Assembly (NCBI RefSeq): GCF_900129295.1
Contig: NZ_FQUU01000013.1
Location: 1 to 64,000, forward strand
Direction of reading: 5' to 3'
Length of the DNA: 64,000 nt
Source of the DNA: Flavisolibacter ginsengisoli DSM 18119
Lineage (GTDB): Bacteria; Bacteroidota; Bacteroidia; Chitinophagales; Chitinophagaceae
The position numbers and the translations under genes are program-made. This document shows, piece after piece, positions 45,355 to 56,224 of this stretch (within the stretch, counting starts at the first letter, position 1; each line of letters begins with the position of its first letter). Under the pieces are notes generated by a model. That model saw only the letters and a program-made list of their open reading frames with translations, was not told the DNA's origin and did not search any database.

Positions 45355-45530
45355 ACAAACCTCGGTTGCTAAGGTAAAGCAATGCCTTCAGAGATAGCAT
45401 AGGTGTGAAAAGATTTAAGAAATGAAGCGGGGCGTATGTGGAGAACTAATTATCCAGATCTCGAAACAGTGAATAAAAAATAAGCTTTTAAATGTCCTCT
45501 CAGTAAATTTATCAGATAATAAATCCCTAA

Positions 45531-46421
45531 ATGAAAAGAGAGATATCTGCGCTCCTTATAGTTTGTTGCCTGGTTTTTTCATCCAACATCTTTTCCCAGC
45601 CTGCCGGCAAAGTCATTGAACAATTAACTGTAAAAAGCAATGTGCTAAATCGTCCTGTCCGGTATACTATATACCTTCCTTCAGACTATGAAACATCCCA
45701 GAGGGCCTATCCTGTAGTTTATTTATTACATGGCTATACAGATGATAATACTGGTTGGTTGCAATTTGGTGAGATCAACAGGTACGCCGACAAGGCTATA
45801 AGCGAAGGTATCATACCACCAATGATCATTGTAATGCCTAATGCCGATTCCAGCTGGTATATCAATTCCTACGACGGAAAGGAGAATTACGAGGATTTCT
45901 TCATTAAAGAATTTATGCCGGCAATTGAAAAAAGCTATAGGATCAAAGGTGAAAAAAGATACCGGGGCATTGCAGGGCTATCTATGGGAGGTTATGGCAC
46001 TTTGAATTATGCTATAAAATACCCGCAGCTTTTTGCTGCAGCTGCTCCGCTAAGTGCTGCTGTTTTTGATGACAGTGCCCTTGTTAATGCAGACCAGGCA
46101 GACTACGACAGGACCTTTGCCCAATTATACGGCCGTGGATTAAAAGGTGCTTCAAGGTTAAATCAATCATGGTATAACAATTCCATCCTTAAAATGGTAG
46201 CTACCCGTAATGCCGACGACCTGAAAAAAGTTCGTTACTGGATTGATTGTGGGGATGATGACTTTCTTACTAAAGGGAATTGTCTTTTACATATTGCAAT
46301 GACTGAAAAACACATTCCTCATGAGTTCAGGGTAAGAGACGGGGCTCATAACTGGACATATTGGAGGACGGGTATAACTGATGCATTGCAATTTATAGGT
46401 CAAAGTTTTCATCAGCAATAA
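45531..46421 (+). CDS. Exported alpha/beta-hydrolase esterase
   Basis: A 296-aa secreted esterase (signal peptide ending near NIFSQ) of the esterase D / feruloyl-acetyl xylan esterase type. The nucleophile is in GLSMGGYG, with Asp in DCGDDDF and His in DGAHNWTYWR as the rest of the triad. Likely substrates are acyl or feruloyl esters of carbohydrates; the exact one is not known. Confidence 0.85.
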   Translation: MKREISALLIVCCLVFSSNIFSQPAGKVIEQLTVKSNVLNRPVRYTIYLPSDYETSQRAYPVVYLLHGYTDDNTGWLQFGEINRYADKAISEGIIPPMIIVMPNADSSWYINSYDGKENYEDFFIKEFMPAIEKSYRIKGEKRYRGIAGLSMGGYGTLNYAIKYPQLFAAAAPLSAAVFDDSALVNADQADYDRTFAQLYGRGLKGASRLNQSWYNNSILKMVATRNADDLKKVRYWIDCGDDDFLTKGNCLLHIAMTEKHIPHEFRVRDGAHNWTYWRTGITDALQFIGQSFHQQ

Positions 46422-46482
46422 CCGCGAATAGTTATCCCGTGTGTAGAAAGTTGTAACTTAAGGCTACAGTTGACCACTGCTT

Positions 46483-47238
46483 ATGCGAAAGGGTTTATAC
46501 ATAGTCTTGATCTTATTACCCCTTTGCTTTTTAAGTATACAGCATATCAAAGCGCAGGTGCTTTTGCGTTCAGATTCCGCTGCTTCTCAAATTGGTGCTT
46601 CGGCAAATAGTGAAAAATTTTCAAATGGTAATAATCCCAGGGAAGATGATTGTATTGCATTAAATATAGGTATGCCCTCCAGGGCCATGCAGCAGGCAAT
46701 CCGCAATAATATGTTCAACAAAGGGTTTGGATTATCCATTTTGGTAGTTTATAATCCTTTTAAAAAAAGCAGCGTATTAAGGTTGGGAGGAGAAATTGGT
46801 TATACCTATTATGGTAGATTTAAATCCGGTGGATTAAAAACCAGTTATGGTATTGCGCATTTGGTTCCGGTTATTCGCCTGCGGCCTGATATTTCAACAT
46901 CAATCATTCCTTTTGCAGATGTTTTTGCAGGTGGAGACTTTTATATTTCCAATACGAAGCAAGACCTGGGAGCCCTTGAAACCATTGCCGGCATAGAATC
47001 TTATGATTTCGGGAGCACCATAAGTGCCAGCTTTGTTAAAGGCCTCGCCACAGGCCTTATGATCCGTTTTTCCAAAACTGCCACATCTCGTCTTCTATTA
47101 CGCTTTTCCTATGCACGTGGCACACCGATAAAATATGTCGACCGTAATAGCCTGAACCCTGTTTATGGATTTCTTGAAGGGCGATCCCCGGTGGAGTATT
47201 TTGCTATACAAATAGGCATCGCTGGTATTGGAAAATAA
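46483..47238 (+). CDS. Hypothetical outer membrane beta-barrel protein
   Basis: A 251-aa protein with a signal peptide (about 1-24) and many alternating hydrophobic strands (GGEIGYTYYGRF, FADVFAGGDFYI, LLLRFSYARG, EYFAIQIGIAGIGK), matching a small outer membrane barrel. No family was recognised. It lies 61 bp after the esterase gene and may be cotranscribed. Confidence 0.6.
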   Translation: MRKGLYIVLILLPLCFLSIQHIKAQVLLRSDSAASQIGASANSEKFSNGNNPREDDCIALNIGMPSRAMQQAIRNNMFNKGFGLSILVVYNPFKKSSVLRLGGEIGYTYYGRFKSGGLKTSYGIAHLVPVIRLRPDISTSIIPFADVFAGGDFYISNTKQDLGALETIAGIESYDFGSTISASFVKGLATGLMIRFSKTATSRLLLRFSYARGTPIKYVDRNSLNPVYGFLEGRSPVEYFAIQIGIAGIGK

Positions 47239-47265
47239 ACCTGGCTACAGTTTTAAATTAATTGC

Positions 47266-48441
47266 TTATGCCAAAATAGGGTGCCTGTGAAACTCTTTAG
47301 TGCGATCAAAGAGGTAACGATAGGTAGCCAGTTTCCTGCTTGTAAACACATCGCCAAGTCCAAGTCCTACATTCAGCATTTTTGGATTAAAATCACCAAT
47401 CCACTGCATCTCGTATTCAGTATATTTAAAATCCGGTTTCATTACATCTTTATAGGCTTCACCTATTATAAAGGCATCAATACCTTTTCCCTGGAACTCG
47501 GGAACTATGCCAAATACAAGGCCAGTGAATTTCTTGCAGGGCTTCGTTTTCTTTACCCAGAGGAATTTAAGCTTATGAAGCAGGTCGAATTTGCCATCCA
47601 GGTATTTAAACCACTGGTTAAGGTCAGGGAGGTTGACAAAAATAGCTATGGGTTCATCCTTATGATAAGCAAACCATACGATCCTTTCATCCATAACAGG
47701 TTTCATCTTTTTAAACATTAGCATCACCTGTTCTTTTTTCAACTCTTTCAATCCACCATGCCCTGCCCATGCAGCATTGTACACTTTGGCAAAATCAATG
47801 GCATATTTTTCAAGTCTTTTTTTCTCTATACAACGTACACTAAATTCAGGATCCTTATCGAAAGGTGCATGGCGTTCCAAAACCTTGGCAGACATTTGCT
47901 GCTTCGGATTCATGCCCAGGCATACCTGGTTAAAAAATAATCGAAATCCATACACTTCAAACAGCTCCTGGTAATAAGGTGGGTTGTAATTCATACAGTA
48001 CAAGGGCTCCTGGAAGCCTTCAATTACCAAACCCCACCAGCGATCTCTTTCACCAAAATTGATAGGGCCATCCATAGCCTGCATTCCCTTTTGCATCAGC
48101 CAGTGTTTAGCCACATCAAACAGCATATCAGCTGCCTGCTGGTTATTGATACAATCAAAAAAACCTATACCACCCACAGGCACATCATCACCTTTGTTTT
48201 TATATTTTTTATTGGTAAAGGCCGCAATACGGCCAATATAATTATCATCTTGTTTTAATAACCAGCGGGTAACTTCTCCAAAACGGAAGGTTTTGTTCTT
48301 GCTTTGGTCAAAAACATCATTGACATCCTTATCGAGAGGTCTTATGTAGTTAGGGTTGTCGCGATTCAGTGAAACATTCACTTCCAGGAATGCTTTATTA
48401 TGTGCTGGGGTACTAACTTCAATTAATTCCATTGGCGCCAT
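47266..48441 (-). CDS. GNAT-like acyltransferase-type protein, Bacteroidota family
   Basis: A 391-aa cytoplasmic protein without signal. The first half resembles N-acyltransferase folds (FRFGEVTRWLLKQDDNYIGRIAAF, VGGIGFFDC, MDGPINFGERDRWWG) and the second half has a segment GIVPEFQGKGIDAFIIGEAY typical of acetyl-CoA binding in GNAT proteins. Substrate unknown. Confidence 0.65.
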   Translation of the reverse strand: MAPMELIEVSTPAHNKAFLEVNVSLNRDNPNYIRPLDKDVNDVFDQSKNKTFRFGEVTRWLLKQDDNYIGRIAAFTNKKYKNKGDDVPVGGIGFFDCINNQQAADMLFDVAKHWLMQKGMQAMDGPINFGERDRWWGLVIEGFQEPLYCMNYNPPYYQELFEVYGFRLFFNQVCLGMNPKQQMSAKVLERHAPFDKDPEFSVRCIEKKRLEKYAIDFAKVYNAAWAGHGGLKELKKEQVMLMFKKMKPVMDERIVWFAYHKDEPIAIFVNLPDLNQWFKYLDGKFDLLHKLKFLWVKKTKPCKKFTGLVFGIVPEFQGKGIDAFIIGEAYKDVMKPDFKYTEYEMQWIGDFNPKMLNVGLGLGDVFTSRKLATYRYLFDRTKEFHRHPILA

Positions 48442-48471
48442 GGCGCAAATGTAAAGGCAAGCTTTGTTTTT

Positions 48472-50097
48472 TTAATTAGTAAATAGGTAGCGGGCCATTT
48501 TTTGATCGTGACCATAAATGTCATCCCGAAAATTAATTTCGCCTTTACTATCTACCCAGGCTGTGAAATAACCTACAAATACCGGCACGGGATTTTTTAT
48601 CGTTACATATAATTCTTCTGTGCTGTCCATCGCCTCATCAATTTTTTCCGGGGTCCAGGGTGGTTGGTTTCGAAGCACCCATTTGGCCATCCTGCCTGGT
48701 TCCTGGATCCTTATACAGCCATGGCTGAAAGCCCTTGAACTTTCTTCAAACAATGATTTGGTTGGCGTATCGTGGAGATAAATATTAAAGCTGTTGGGAA
48801 AAACAAATTTTACTTTCCCCAGCGCATTCCATGGTCCTGGAAGTTGTCTCACGCCGCCATTATACCATTCCATATGATTTTTCCACAGGTAATTACTGTT
48901 GCGGCGAATAGCAGGTAGCACCTCCTTTTTTAAGATACCCGGGGGTACATTCCAGTAAGGTGCAAAAACAACATATTTCATTGTTCCTGTAAAAATCACT
49001 GTTTTGTTCTGGGAGGTTCCAACCACAACGTTCATCCCAAATGAAGGCTTGCCATTTTCAAAAACCGTAAGGCGGAATTGGGGAATGTTGATCGTAATGA
49101 AATCACCCTTCGGTTGTGCCGGCACCCATCTCATGCGCTCCATATTGATCAAAATTTGCCGGATCCATTTATCAGCCGGTTGGTTTATATAACGCACAGT
49201 TTTAGTATTGGCAATGCCATCGCTTTTGATACCATGTTGTAGCTGGAATTTTGCAATAGCTTCCTGTAATGCTTCGGTATAGAGCTTACTGGTGTCCTCT
49301 GCTGCATACCTACCCAAAGCATGTAGACGCTTTTTAAGAGCTGTAATGGCAGGGTTCGAATCACCTGGCATGTATTCTTTTTTGGGAAGTGGTATCACTG
49401 GCACATCCGCTCTTTGTTTCCAATCATTATAACGCAACAAATGTTTTTTTAATAAACCATATTGTTCATTAACCGGCTCTGTATTCAATGCCTCTTTGTT
49501 CCTGTAAAATGAATCTAGTAAAGCCAAAGGATTGATGCGCCTGCGCGGAATGAACCAGTTCAGGTCGTTTTGATGCAGTCTTATATTTCCCTGGTATGCA
49601 CGCCAGGCATATCTTAAAAAAGATGAACTGAATGCCATTTCAATAGCAAAACGGGTACTGTCGTTCCTTAATAATGTTGACCAATTTTTGTTACCATTAT
49701 CCTGCAGGTCATTTATAAAGTGGTTAAAAACAGTGCTGTCTCCTGAATAACTTATGTAATCAGCAAGAAGGTTCTGAAAATTATATGCCTGTTCATTAAA
49801 CCCTTCAGAATTGATCCATGCATATTGATAATTTCGGCCTTTATAAAAGTTGCGCAACGCATTTTCAAGTGAATCATGCCATTTGGCTTTTTCCAGGAAA
49901 TGTTCAAAGGTTGTGCTATCAAAGAAAAGATCGGAGTAGGAGTTAGAAGGATTAATAGTAGTATCCCGCCTCGTCTCTTTTGCAGAAGCTGGCGCGTTTC
50001 GGCCGGAGCAATAAAGAAAGAAGGCTGTAAAGCATATAAGGCCTGCAAGAAAGAAGGGAGTGAAAACGAAAATTCTCCTGGAAAATGGAGTTTTCAT
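48472..50097 (-). CDS. L,D-transpeptidase (YcbB-like), second of a tandem pair
   Basis: About 541 aa from ATG 50097 (MKTPFSRRIFVF); an upstream ATG at 50163 is less likely because a strong hairpin occupies 50101-50143. It has a membrane anchor or signal (about 6-30), a peptidoglycan-binding-like domain with YTEALQEAIAKFQLQHG, and a YkuD catalytic domain with HDTPTKSLF and SHGCIRI (active Cys). It cross-links peptidoglycan stem peptides between residues 3 and 3. It is a paralogue of the gene just upstream. Confidence 0.88.
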   Translation of the reverse strand: MKTPFSRRIFVFTPFFLAGLICFTAFFLYCSGRNAPASAKETRRDTTINPSNSYSDLFFDSTTFEHFLEKAKWHDSLENALRNFYKGRNYQYAWINSEGFNEQAYNFQNLLADYISYSGDSTVFNHFINDLQDNGNKNWSTLLRNDSTRFAIEMAFSSSFLRYAWRAYQGNIRLHQNDLNWFIPRRRINPLALLDSFYRNKEALNTEPVNEQYGLLKKHLLRYNDWKQRADVPVIPLPKKEYMPGDSNPAITALKKRLHALGRYAAEDTSKLYTEALQEAIAKFQLQHGIKSDGIANTKTVRYINQPADKWIRQILINMERMRWVPAQPKGDFITINIPQFRLTVFENGKPSFGMNVVVGTSQNKTVIFTGTMKYVVFAPYWNVPPGILKKEVLPAIRRNSNYLWKNHMEWYNGGVRQLPGPWNALGKVKFVFPNSFNIYLHDTPTKSLFEESSRAFSHGCIRIQEPGRMAKWVLRNQPPWTPEKIDEAMDSTEELYVTIKNPVPVFVGYFTAWVDSKGEINFRDDIYGHDQKMARYLFTN

Positions 50098-50100
50098 AAA

Positions 50101-50143
50101 TACATACAGGAACCGGGGAATGAAGCCCTGGTTCCTGTATGTA
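50101..50143 (-). terminator. Strong hairpin between the two L,D-transpeptidase genes
   Basis: TACATACAGGAACC (50101-50114) is perfectly complementary to GGTTCCTGTATGTA (50130-50143), a 14-bp stem with a 15-base loop. It lies between the stop of the upstream paralogue and the start of the downstream one, so it may terminate most transcripts or lower expression of the second gene. Confidence 0.75.
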
Positions 50144-50165
50144 AAATTACAACTACTTGACAAGG

Positions 50166-51818
50166 CTATAGAGCCGTACTGAACATTTTATCTGCCAACT
50201 TTTGATCATGGGAATAGATATCGTCCCTGAAGTTGATCCGCCCATTGTCATCAACCCATGAGGTATAATAGGTTATGACAACTGGTACAGGTTTTTTAAG
50301 CTTCACAAATTTCTCAGTGCCACTATACATTGCTTCATTGATCTTCTCTGGAGTCCATTCAGAATTATCCTTAAGAAGGTAGTTGGCCATTTTTTCTGGG
50401 TCTGATAAACGGATGCAACCATGGCTATAGGCTCTTTTATCCTTGTCAAACAGGCTTTTGGCTGGCGTGTCATGAAAGTAAATATTGAAACTGTTGGGGA
50501 AAAGGAACTTTACTCTTCCCAAAGAGTTCTTTTCACCTGGCAACTGTCTAATCTTGGGTAGCCCATCCTCGGTACCAACCTGCTCCATATTCTGGCTAGC
50601 CAGGTAGTCAGGATTAGAGGTCATTTTTGGCAGTATCTCTTTTTCCACTATGCTCTGTGGCACATTCCAGTAAGGGCTGAAGACGATCTGGTTAAGGTCG
50701 CCGCTAAACATCATGGTATTATGTCCTTCTTTTCCAACCACTACATTCATATCAAAAGCTTTCTTTTTGCCTTCATATACATGCAGCACAAACTCCGGGA
50801 TGTTTACTACTATTAATTGTCCTGAAGGTGTGGTTGGCATCCAACGCATACGACCCATATTCATAAGGATTTGTTCCACTCTTTTCAATACTGGTACATT
50901 CATGTCTTTGATCAATCCTGTTGTAACTGTGCCGGTTGGGGTATAGCCCATACGCGCCTGGTATATTCGTACTGCATTTTCAAGCGTATCATTAAACACC
51001 TGGCTGGTATCATGCCCTGCCATATCGCCTGTAATCTGCAACCGCTTTTTAATAAGTGCAACTGCGGGGCTTGAAGTTCCCTTCTTAAGCGTTTTGGTAA
51101 CCCCTGTTACCTGTGGCCATCCACCTGCTTTGGCGATATTATAATATTGACCCAGTTTCACCTTTAATAGCTTATAAGGTTCATTCACATCCTCGAAATA
51201 TTTATTGTCCTTATGCTTCTTATTAAGCAGGGAATCGGCTACCTGCATAATATCCTGCTTCTTATAAGGAATGAACCGTTCCATTTCCTTACGCTTCACA
51301 TAACCCTTGTCAAAATTGTTCAGCATATACATTATAAAATGCTGGGTAAGTGTAAGTTCAGTATTGATGAAGGATTTATTAGAAGCACTAACAGACAGGT
51401 CTTCTTCCGCAACCAGCGCATCCATTCTCTTTTGGAGTGCCTTATCCCGCAATAGAGTATCATTTTCATATGTGGTCGCATACTCATGTAGGTTCCAAAA
51501 ACCTAAAGCTTGTTCAGTTAGCCCATCTTTACTGAACCAGGCAAATTGGTAGTTACGTGTATTATAGAAACTGCGCATGCGTCGGGAAACAGAGTCACTG
51601 ATCTTTTTTTCTTTAAAAAAGTTCTCCATCTGCATACTATCCAGGAAAAGACTGGAATAGGAGTTGCTCGGATTAATGCTCAGGTCTCTTTTGCTCACAT
51701 TCTTCTGACCAGATGACTTGTCATCATTATTATCCTTAACTGTATCACCACCGGCATTGCTTTGGCAGGAGGCAAATAAATTTCCAAGGATAGCGGCATA
51801 TACTATAAATCTCTTCAT
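50166..51818 (-). CDS. L,D-transpeptidase (YcbB-like) lipoprotein, first of a tandem pair
   Basis: About 550 aa from ATG 51818, giving a lipoprotein signal (MKRFIVYAAILGNLFASC); the open frame extends to 52004 but that part is not signal-like. A peptidoglycan-binding domain (about residues 235-300) and a YkuD domain with HDTPAKSLF and SHGCIRLSDPEKM are present. It catalyses 3-3 cross-links in peptidoglycan. The paralogue downstream shares the whole architecture but has a membrane-type N-terminus, suggesting gene duplication. Confidence 0.88.
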   Translation of the reverse strand: MKRFIVYAAILGNLFASCQSNAGGDTVKDNNDDKSSGQKNVSKRDLSINPSNSYSSLFLDSMQMENFFKEKKISDSVSRRMRSFYNTRNYQFAWFSKDGLTEQALGFWNLHEYATTYENDTLLRDKALQKRMDALVAEEDLSVSASNKSFINTELTLTQHFIMYMLNNFDKGYVKRKEMERFIPYKKQDIMQVADSLLNKKHKDNKYFEDVNEPYKLLKVKLGQYYNIAKAGGWPQVTGVTKTLKKGTSSPAVALIKKRLQITGDMAGHDTSQVFNDTLENAVRIYQARMGYTPTGTVTTGLIKDMNVPVLKRVEQILMNMGRMRWMPTTPSGQLIVVNIPEFVLHVYEGKKKAFDMNVVVGKEGHNTMMFSGDLNQIVFSPYWNVPQSIVEKEILPKMTSNPDYLASQNMEQVGTEDGLPKIRQLPGEKNSLGRVKFLFPNSFNIYFHDTPAKSLFDKDKRAYSHGCIRLSDPEKMANYLLKDNSEWTPEKINEAMYSGTEKFVKLKKPVPVVITYYTSWVDDNGRINFRDDIYSHDQKLADKMFSTAL

Positions 51819-52038
51819 ATTGTTGAGTTGTACAAACCACATGCCTTTTAAAATCACCCGGCCATAATGAGTAAGAGACCCCATCAGTGTAAAAAGTTCT
51901 GGAAAAGTGGGGAATTTTTGGGTTTGATTATAATCAATAACCAGGCTCGGCATGTTTATTTTATGGTAACATATTATGCTTGTAGGATTATTAAAACAAT
52001 TCAATTACAGTTTCTTTATAAAATAAAAACCAGTCACT

Positions 52039-52296
52039 ATGTCAAAATGTAACTTTTCAATTGATTTTACCGGAACCGCTAACGAGGTATTTAACAGAGC
52101 CAAATCGGCTGTTGAAAAGCAGGGAGGTAGTTTTTCCGGTACGGCTGACAATGGCAGCTTCTCTATTAATGTTTTTGGAAATATTAGTGGAACTTATAAT
52201 GTTTCGGGTCAGCAATTGCAAATTTCTATAGAAGAAAAACCTATCATGATTCCTTGCGCTGCCATCGAAAATGCGCTCAAAAGCCAGATAGGGTAA
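52039..52296 (+). CDS. Small 85-aa protein of unknown function
   Basis: An 85-aa protein with a clear codon pattern and alternating polar and hydrophobic strands (CNFSIDFTGTANEVF, GSFSINVFGNISGTYNVSG), similar in layout to polyhydroxyalkanoate-region or small START-like proteins of Bacteroidota. No motif gives a function. It is divergent from the first L,D-transpeptidase gene. Confidence 0.6.
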   Translation: MSKCNFSIDFTGTANEVFNRAKSAVEKQGGSFSGTADNGSFSINVFGNISGTYNVSGQQLQISIEEKPIMIPCAAIENALKSQIG

Positions 52297-52631
52297 GGGA
52301 AAGGTAAAAGTCAAAATTTAAAAGTAAAAACCTGGGATTTTATAAACTCTTATTTTCTAAATATATAGGCTACTTATCACCTCTTAGGCTAAAGGGAACA
52401 GGCCTGAAGATTGAATAGGGCAAACGACCTTATTAACAATAAACCTACTTTTCCTGATTTGGAGCTCTTGTGCTTATATAGATATGATAAATGCTTGCGG
52501 CCAAATATCCCTGTGGTTGTGATCACAAGTACCTTTATTAGAGAGGCAAGCTTTTCCTTCAAAAAAAGGTTTAAAGTTCAACTTTTAACTGGTTAAAGGC
52601 TAACATCTCCTATTTATATTCCATTAATAAA

Positions 52632-52722
52632 CCATAGATGAGCTGAGGATATCCCGACTCTATAAGAGTCGGCTTATCGTCGGCTTATCCTCGGGATATC
52701 CTCGGGATATCTATGGCTTATC
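52632..52722. repeat. Array of 11-bp units with nested inverted repeats
   Basis: Five 11-bp direct units run from 52668 to 52722: GTCGGCTTATC twice, CTCGGGATATC twice, then TATGGCTTATC. An inverted unit, GATATCCCGAC, lies at 52648-52658. GAGGATATCCCGA (52645-52657) is the reverse complement of 52691-52703, and CCATAGAT (52632) of ATCTATGG (52709). GACTC-TATAA-GAGTC is a palindrome in the middle. The unit equals about one DNA helical turn. Confidence 0.85.
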
Positions 52723-52981
52723 TCTACCCCTGGTTACCTTTTATAGGGGCACTGGTAATTCCATAATAAGTAGATAGTTTTTAAGCCTTAACAATAAGGG
52801 TTATATTGGGTCCTAAGGGTTTCGCAATCAAATTGCAGTTTGTACCATAAATTAATTTGAAAGGATCCCCTAAAAGCTGAGAATTTATACACGGAATTCA
52901 TATTACGTAATAAAATAATTCTTCCTAATTGTCAAAATCTTGGGAAAATCACTGTAAGGGGCTATTATCTTGTATATTGTA

Positions 52982-53012
52982 TTGGCAGATTAACGGTGTG
53001 CCCTTACCTTTG
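52982..53012 (+). promoter_or_regulatory. Promoter of atpD
   Basis: A TTG at 52982-52984 and TACCTTTG at 53005-53012 are separated by 20 bp, the usual -33/-7 layout of Bacteroidota promoters (TTTG...TAnnTTTG). Transcription would start near 53019, leaving a leader of about 60 bases. Confidence 0.7.
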
Positions 53013-53072
53013 CAGCCGAAATTGAAAACCACCTCTTTTTAACCCAGTTTTCAATTTAAAATCTTCTTTTAA

Positions 53073-54581
<1,509 letters not shown>

Positions 54582-54725
54582 AATAAGTTTATAGTTTGTA
54601 GTTTATGGTTTATAGTTGGGCGTAAAAGCTATATGTTTTTTCTCTTTACACCTGCTAACCTTAAACAGTGATAAATGGTTGGAGACAGGCAGCCATAGAA
54701 AAAAATAAGAAACCAGATTCAGATC

Positions 54726-54983
54726 ATGACTTTAGAAATATTGACCCCAGATAGAAAGTTATTCAGTGGTGAGGTCTTTGGTGTGCAAATGCCAGGAATC
54801 AGTGGCTCATTTGAAGTACTGGACCGGCACGCTCCATTGGTTAGTGCTTTAAAAGCAGGACGCCTGAAAGTGTTACGCGATAAGCAGAACCATACTGCCA
54901 GTTATGACATCCAGGGTGGATTTGTGGAAGTATTGAATAATAAGGTTACTGTTTTAGTAGAAGGGGCCATAATTATTGAATAA
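54726..54983 (+). CDS. atpC: F1 ATP synthase subunit epsilon (short form)
   Basis: An 85-aa subunit covering only the N-terminal beta-sandwich (LTPDRKLFSGEVFGVQMPG, GSFEVLDRHAPLVSAL). The C-terminal helical pair that regulates ATP hydrolysis in many bacteria is missing, as is common in Bacteroidota. It forms part of the central stalk. Confidence 0.92.
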   Translation: MTLEILTPDRKLFSGEVFGVQMPGISGSFEVLDRHAPLVSALKAGRLKVLRDKQNHTASYDIQGGFVEVLNNKVTVLVEGAIIIE

Positions 54984-55011
54984 AAAATATCCCTTCTCTT
55001 ATAAATTTTTT

Positions 55012-55043
55012 AAAAGCTCCTTCAACAGGAGCTTTTTCTTTTT
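55012..55043 (+). terminator. Rho-independent terminator after atpC
   Basis: AAAAGCTCC (55012-55020) pairs with GGAGCTTTT (55028-55036) around a seven-base loop, followed by a T-rich run (CTTTTTT). Confidence 0.9.
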
Positions 55044-55134
55044 TATTTCATGCCCATTCCTAGTGGCAGACCCATCAATAGTAAGTACTATGGCATATTC
55101 ATTGCCAAAGTATTAGGACTATCAATACATAATT

Positions 55135-56214
55135 ATGAAAATCGCACAAATTGCACCGCTTTATGAGGCAGTACCACCTAAGTTATATGGAGGTACGGAA
55201 AGAGTGGTGCACTTCCTGACTGAAGAACTGGTCCGTTTAGACCATGATGTTACCTTGTTTGCATCAGGCGATTCAAAAACAAGTGCAAGACTGAGTGCCA
55301 TTGTTCCTGAAGCGTTAAGACTGAAAAAGTGTGAAGATTCATTGGCACCCCATATACTCCAGATAGAAGAGGTTATGGATAGAGCAAATGAATTTGATGT
55401 TATACATTTTCATACAGATTACCTGAATTTTCCTTTTACAAACAACCTGGTCGTGCCTCATGTTACTACACTTCATGGTAAATTGAGTATTCCAGAACTG
55501 CAGCCTTTATATAATAAGTATCGGCATCAACCAGTAATATCAATTTCGAATAGCCAGCGCCAGCCTTTGCCCCAGGCTAACTGGGTAGGTAATGTCCATC
55601 ATGGGTTGCCTTGCAATTTATTCAGGCCGGGAAAAGGCAAGGGGGAATACCTGGCTTTTTTAGGAAGAGTTTCGCCCGAGAAAGGTTTGGAAAATGCTAT
55701 AGCCATAGCTATCGCTGCGGGGATACCTTTAAAAGTTGCAGCCAAGATAGATAAAGCTGATAAGGAATATTATGAAGAAAATATCCGGGAGCTTTTTGAG
55801 CATCCTTTAGTGGAATATGTTGGTGAGGTCAATGAAAAGAAAAAGGAAAAGTTCCTGGGAAATGCAATGGCGTTATTATTCCCGATAAACTGGGAAGAGC
55901 CATTTGGGATGGTATTGATCGAAGCTATGGCTTGTGGTACACCAGTAATAGCTTTCAATAGAGGCTCAGTGCCAGAGATCATTGAAGACGGTCAAAATGG
56001 CTTTGTTGTTTCTACTAAAAAACAAGCGATCAGGGCCTTGGATCAATTGCATAAAATTGACAGAATGGTGGTGCGCCATTCATTTGAAGAAAAGTTTTCT
56101 TCAGCCAGGATGGCCAATGACTATGTAAGGATTTATGAAAAACTTGCAGAGAAAACCAGGTCCAAGGTCAAATCTATTTATCCTTTAGGCGAAAGAAAAC
56201 TTTCTGCTATTTAA
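55135..56214 (+). CDS. GT4-type glycosyltransferase
   Basis: A 359-aa glycosyltransferase with GT-B fold: N-terminal segment PPKLYGGTERVVHFLTEEL, then LGRVSPEKGLENAIAIA and the sugar-nucleotide site PFGMVLIEAMACGTPVIAF. It is followed 10 bp later by a glycogen-debranching-like enzyme, so it may act in storage-polysaccharide or trehalose/glucan metabolism; donor and acceptor unknown. Confidence 0.85.
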   Translation: MKIAQIAPLYEAVPPKLYGGTERVVHFLTEELVRLDHDVTLFASGDSKTSARLSAIVPEALRLKKCEDSLAPHILQIEEVMDRANEFDVIHFHTDYLNFPFTNNLVVPHVTTLHGKLSIPELQPLYNKYRHQPVISISNSQRQPLPQANWVGNVHHGLPCNLFRPGKGKGEYLAFLGRVSPEKGLENAIAIAIAAGIPLKVAAKIDKADKEYYEENIRELFEHPLVEYVGEVNEKKKEKFLGNAMALLFPINWEEPFGMVLIEAMACGTPVIAFNRGSVPEIIEDGQNGFVVSTKKQAIRALDQLHKIDRMVVRHSFEEKFSSARMANDYVRIYEKLAEKTRSKVKSIYPLGERKLSAI

Positions 56215-56224
56215 ACCAGTAGTT

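Noticed and set aside
52411-52596. 61-aa frame in the gap before atpD
   Set aside because: No promoter or start context, no recognisable family; the region is otherwise repeat-rich non-coding DNA.
52632-52722. CRISPR array
   Set aside because: Units are only 11 bp and contiguous with no spacers, and no cas gene is present.
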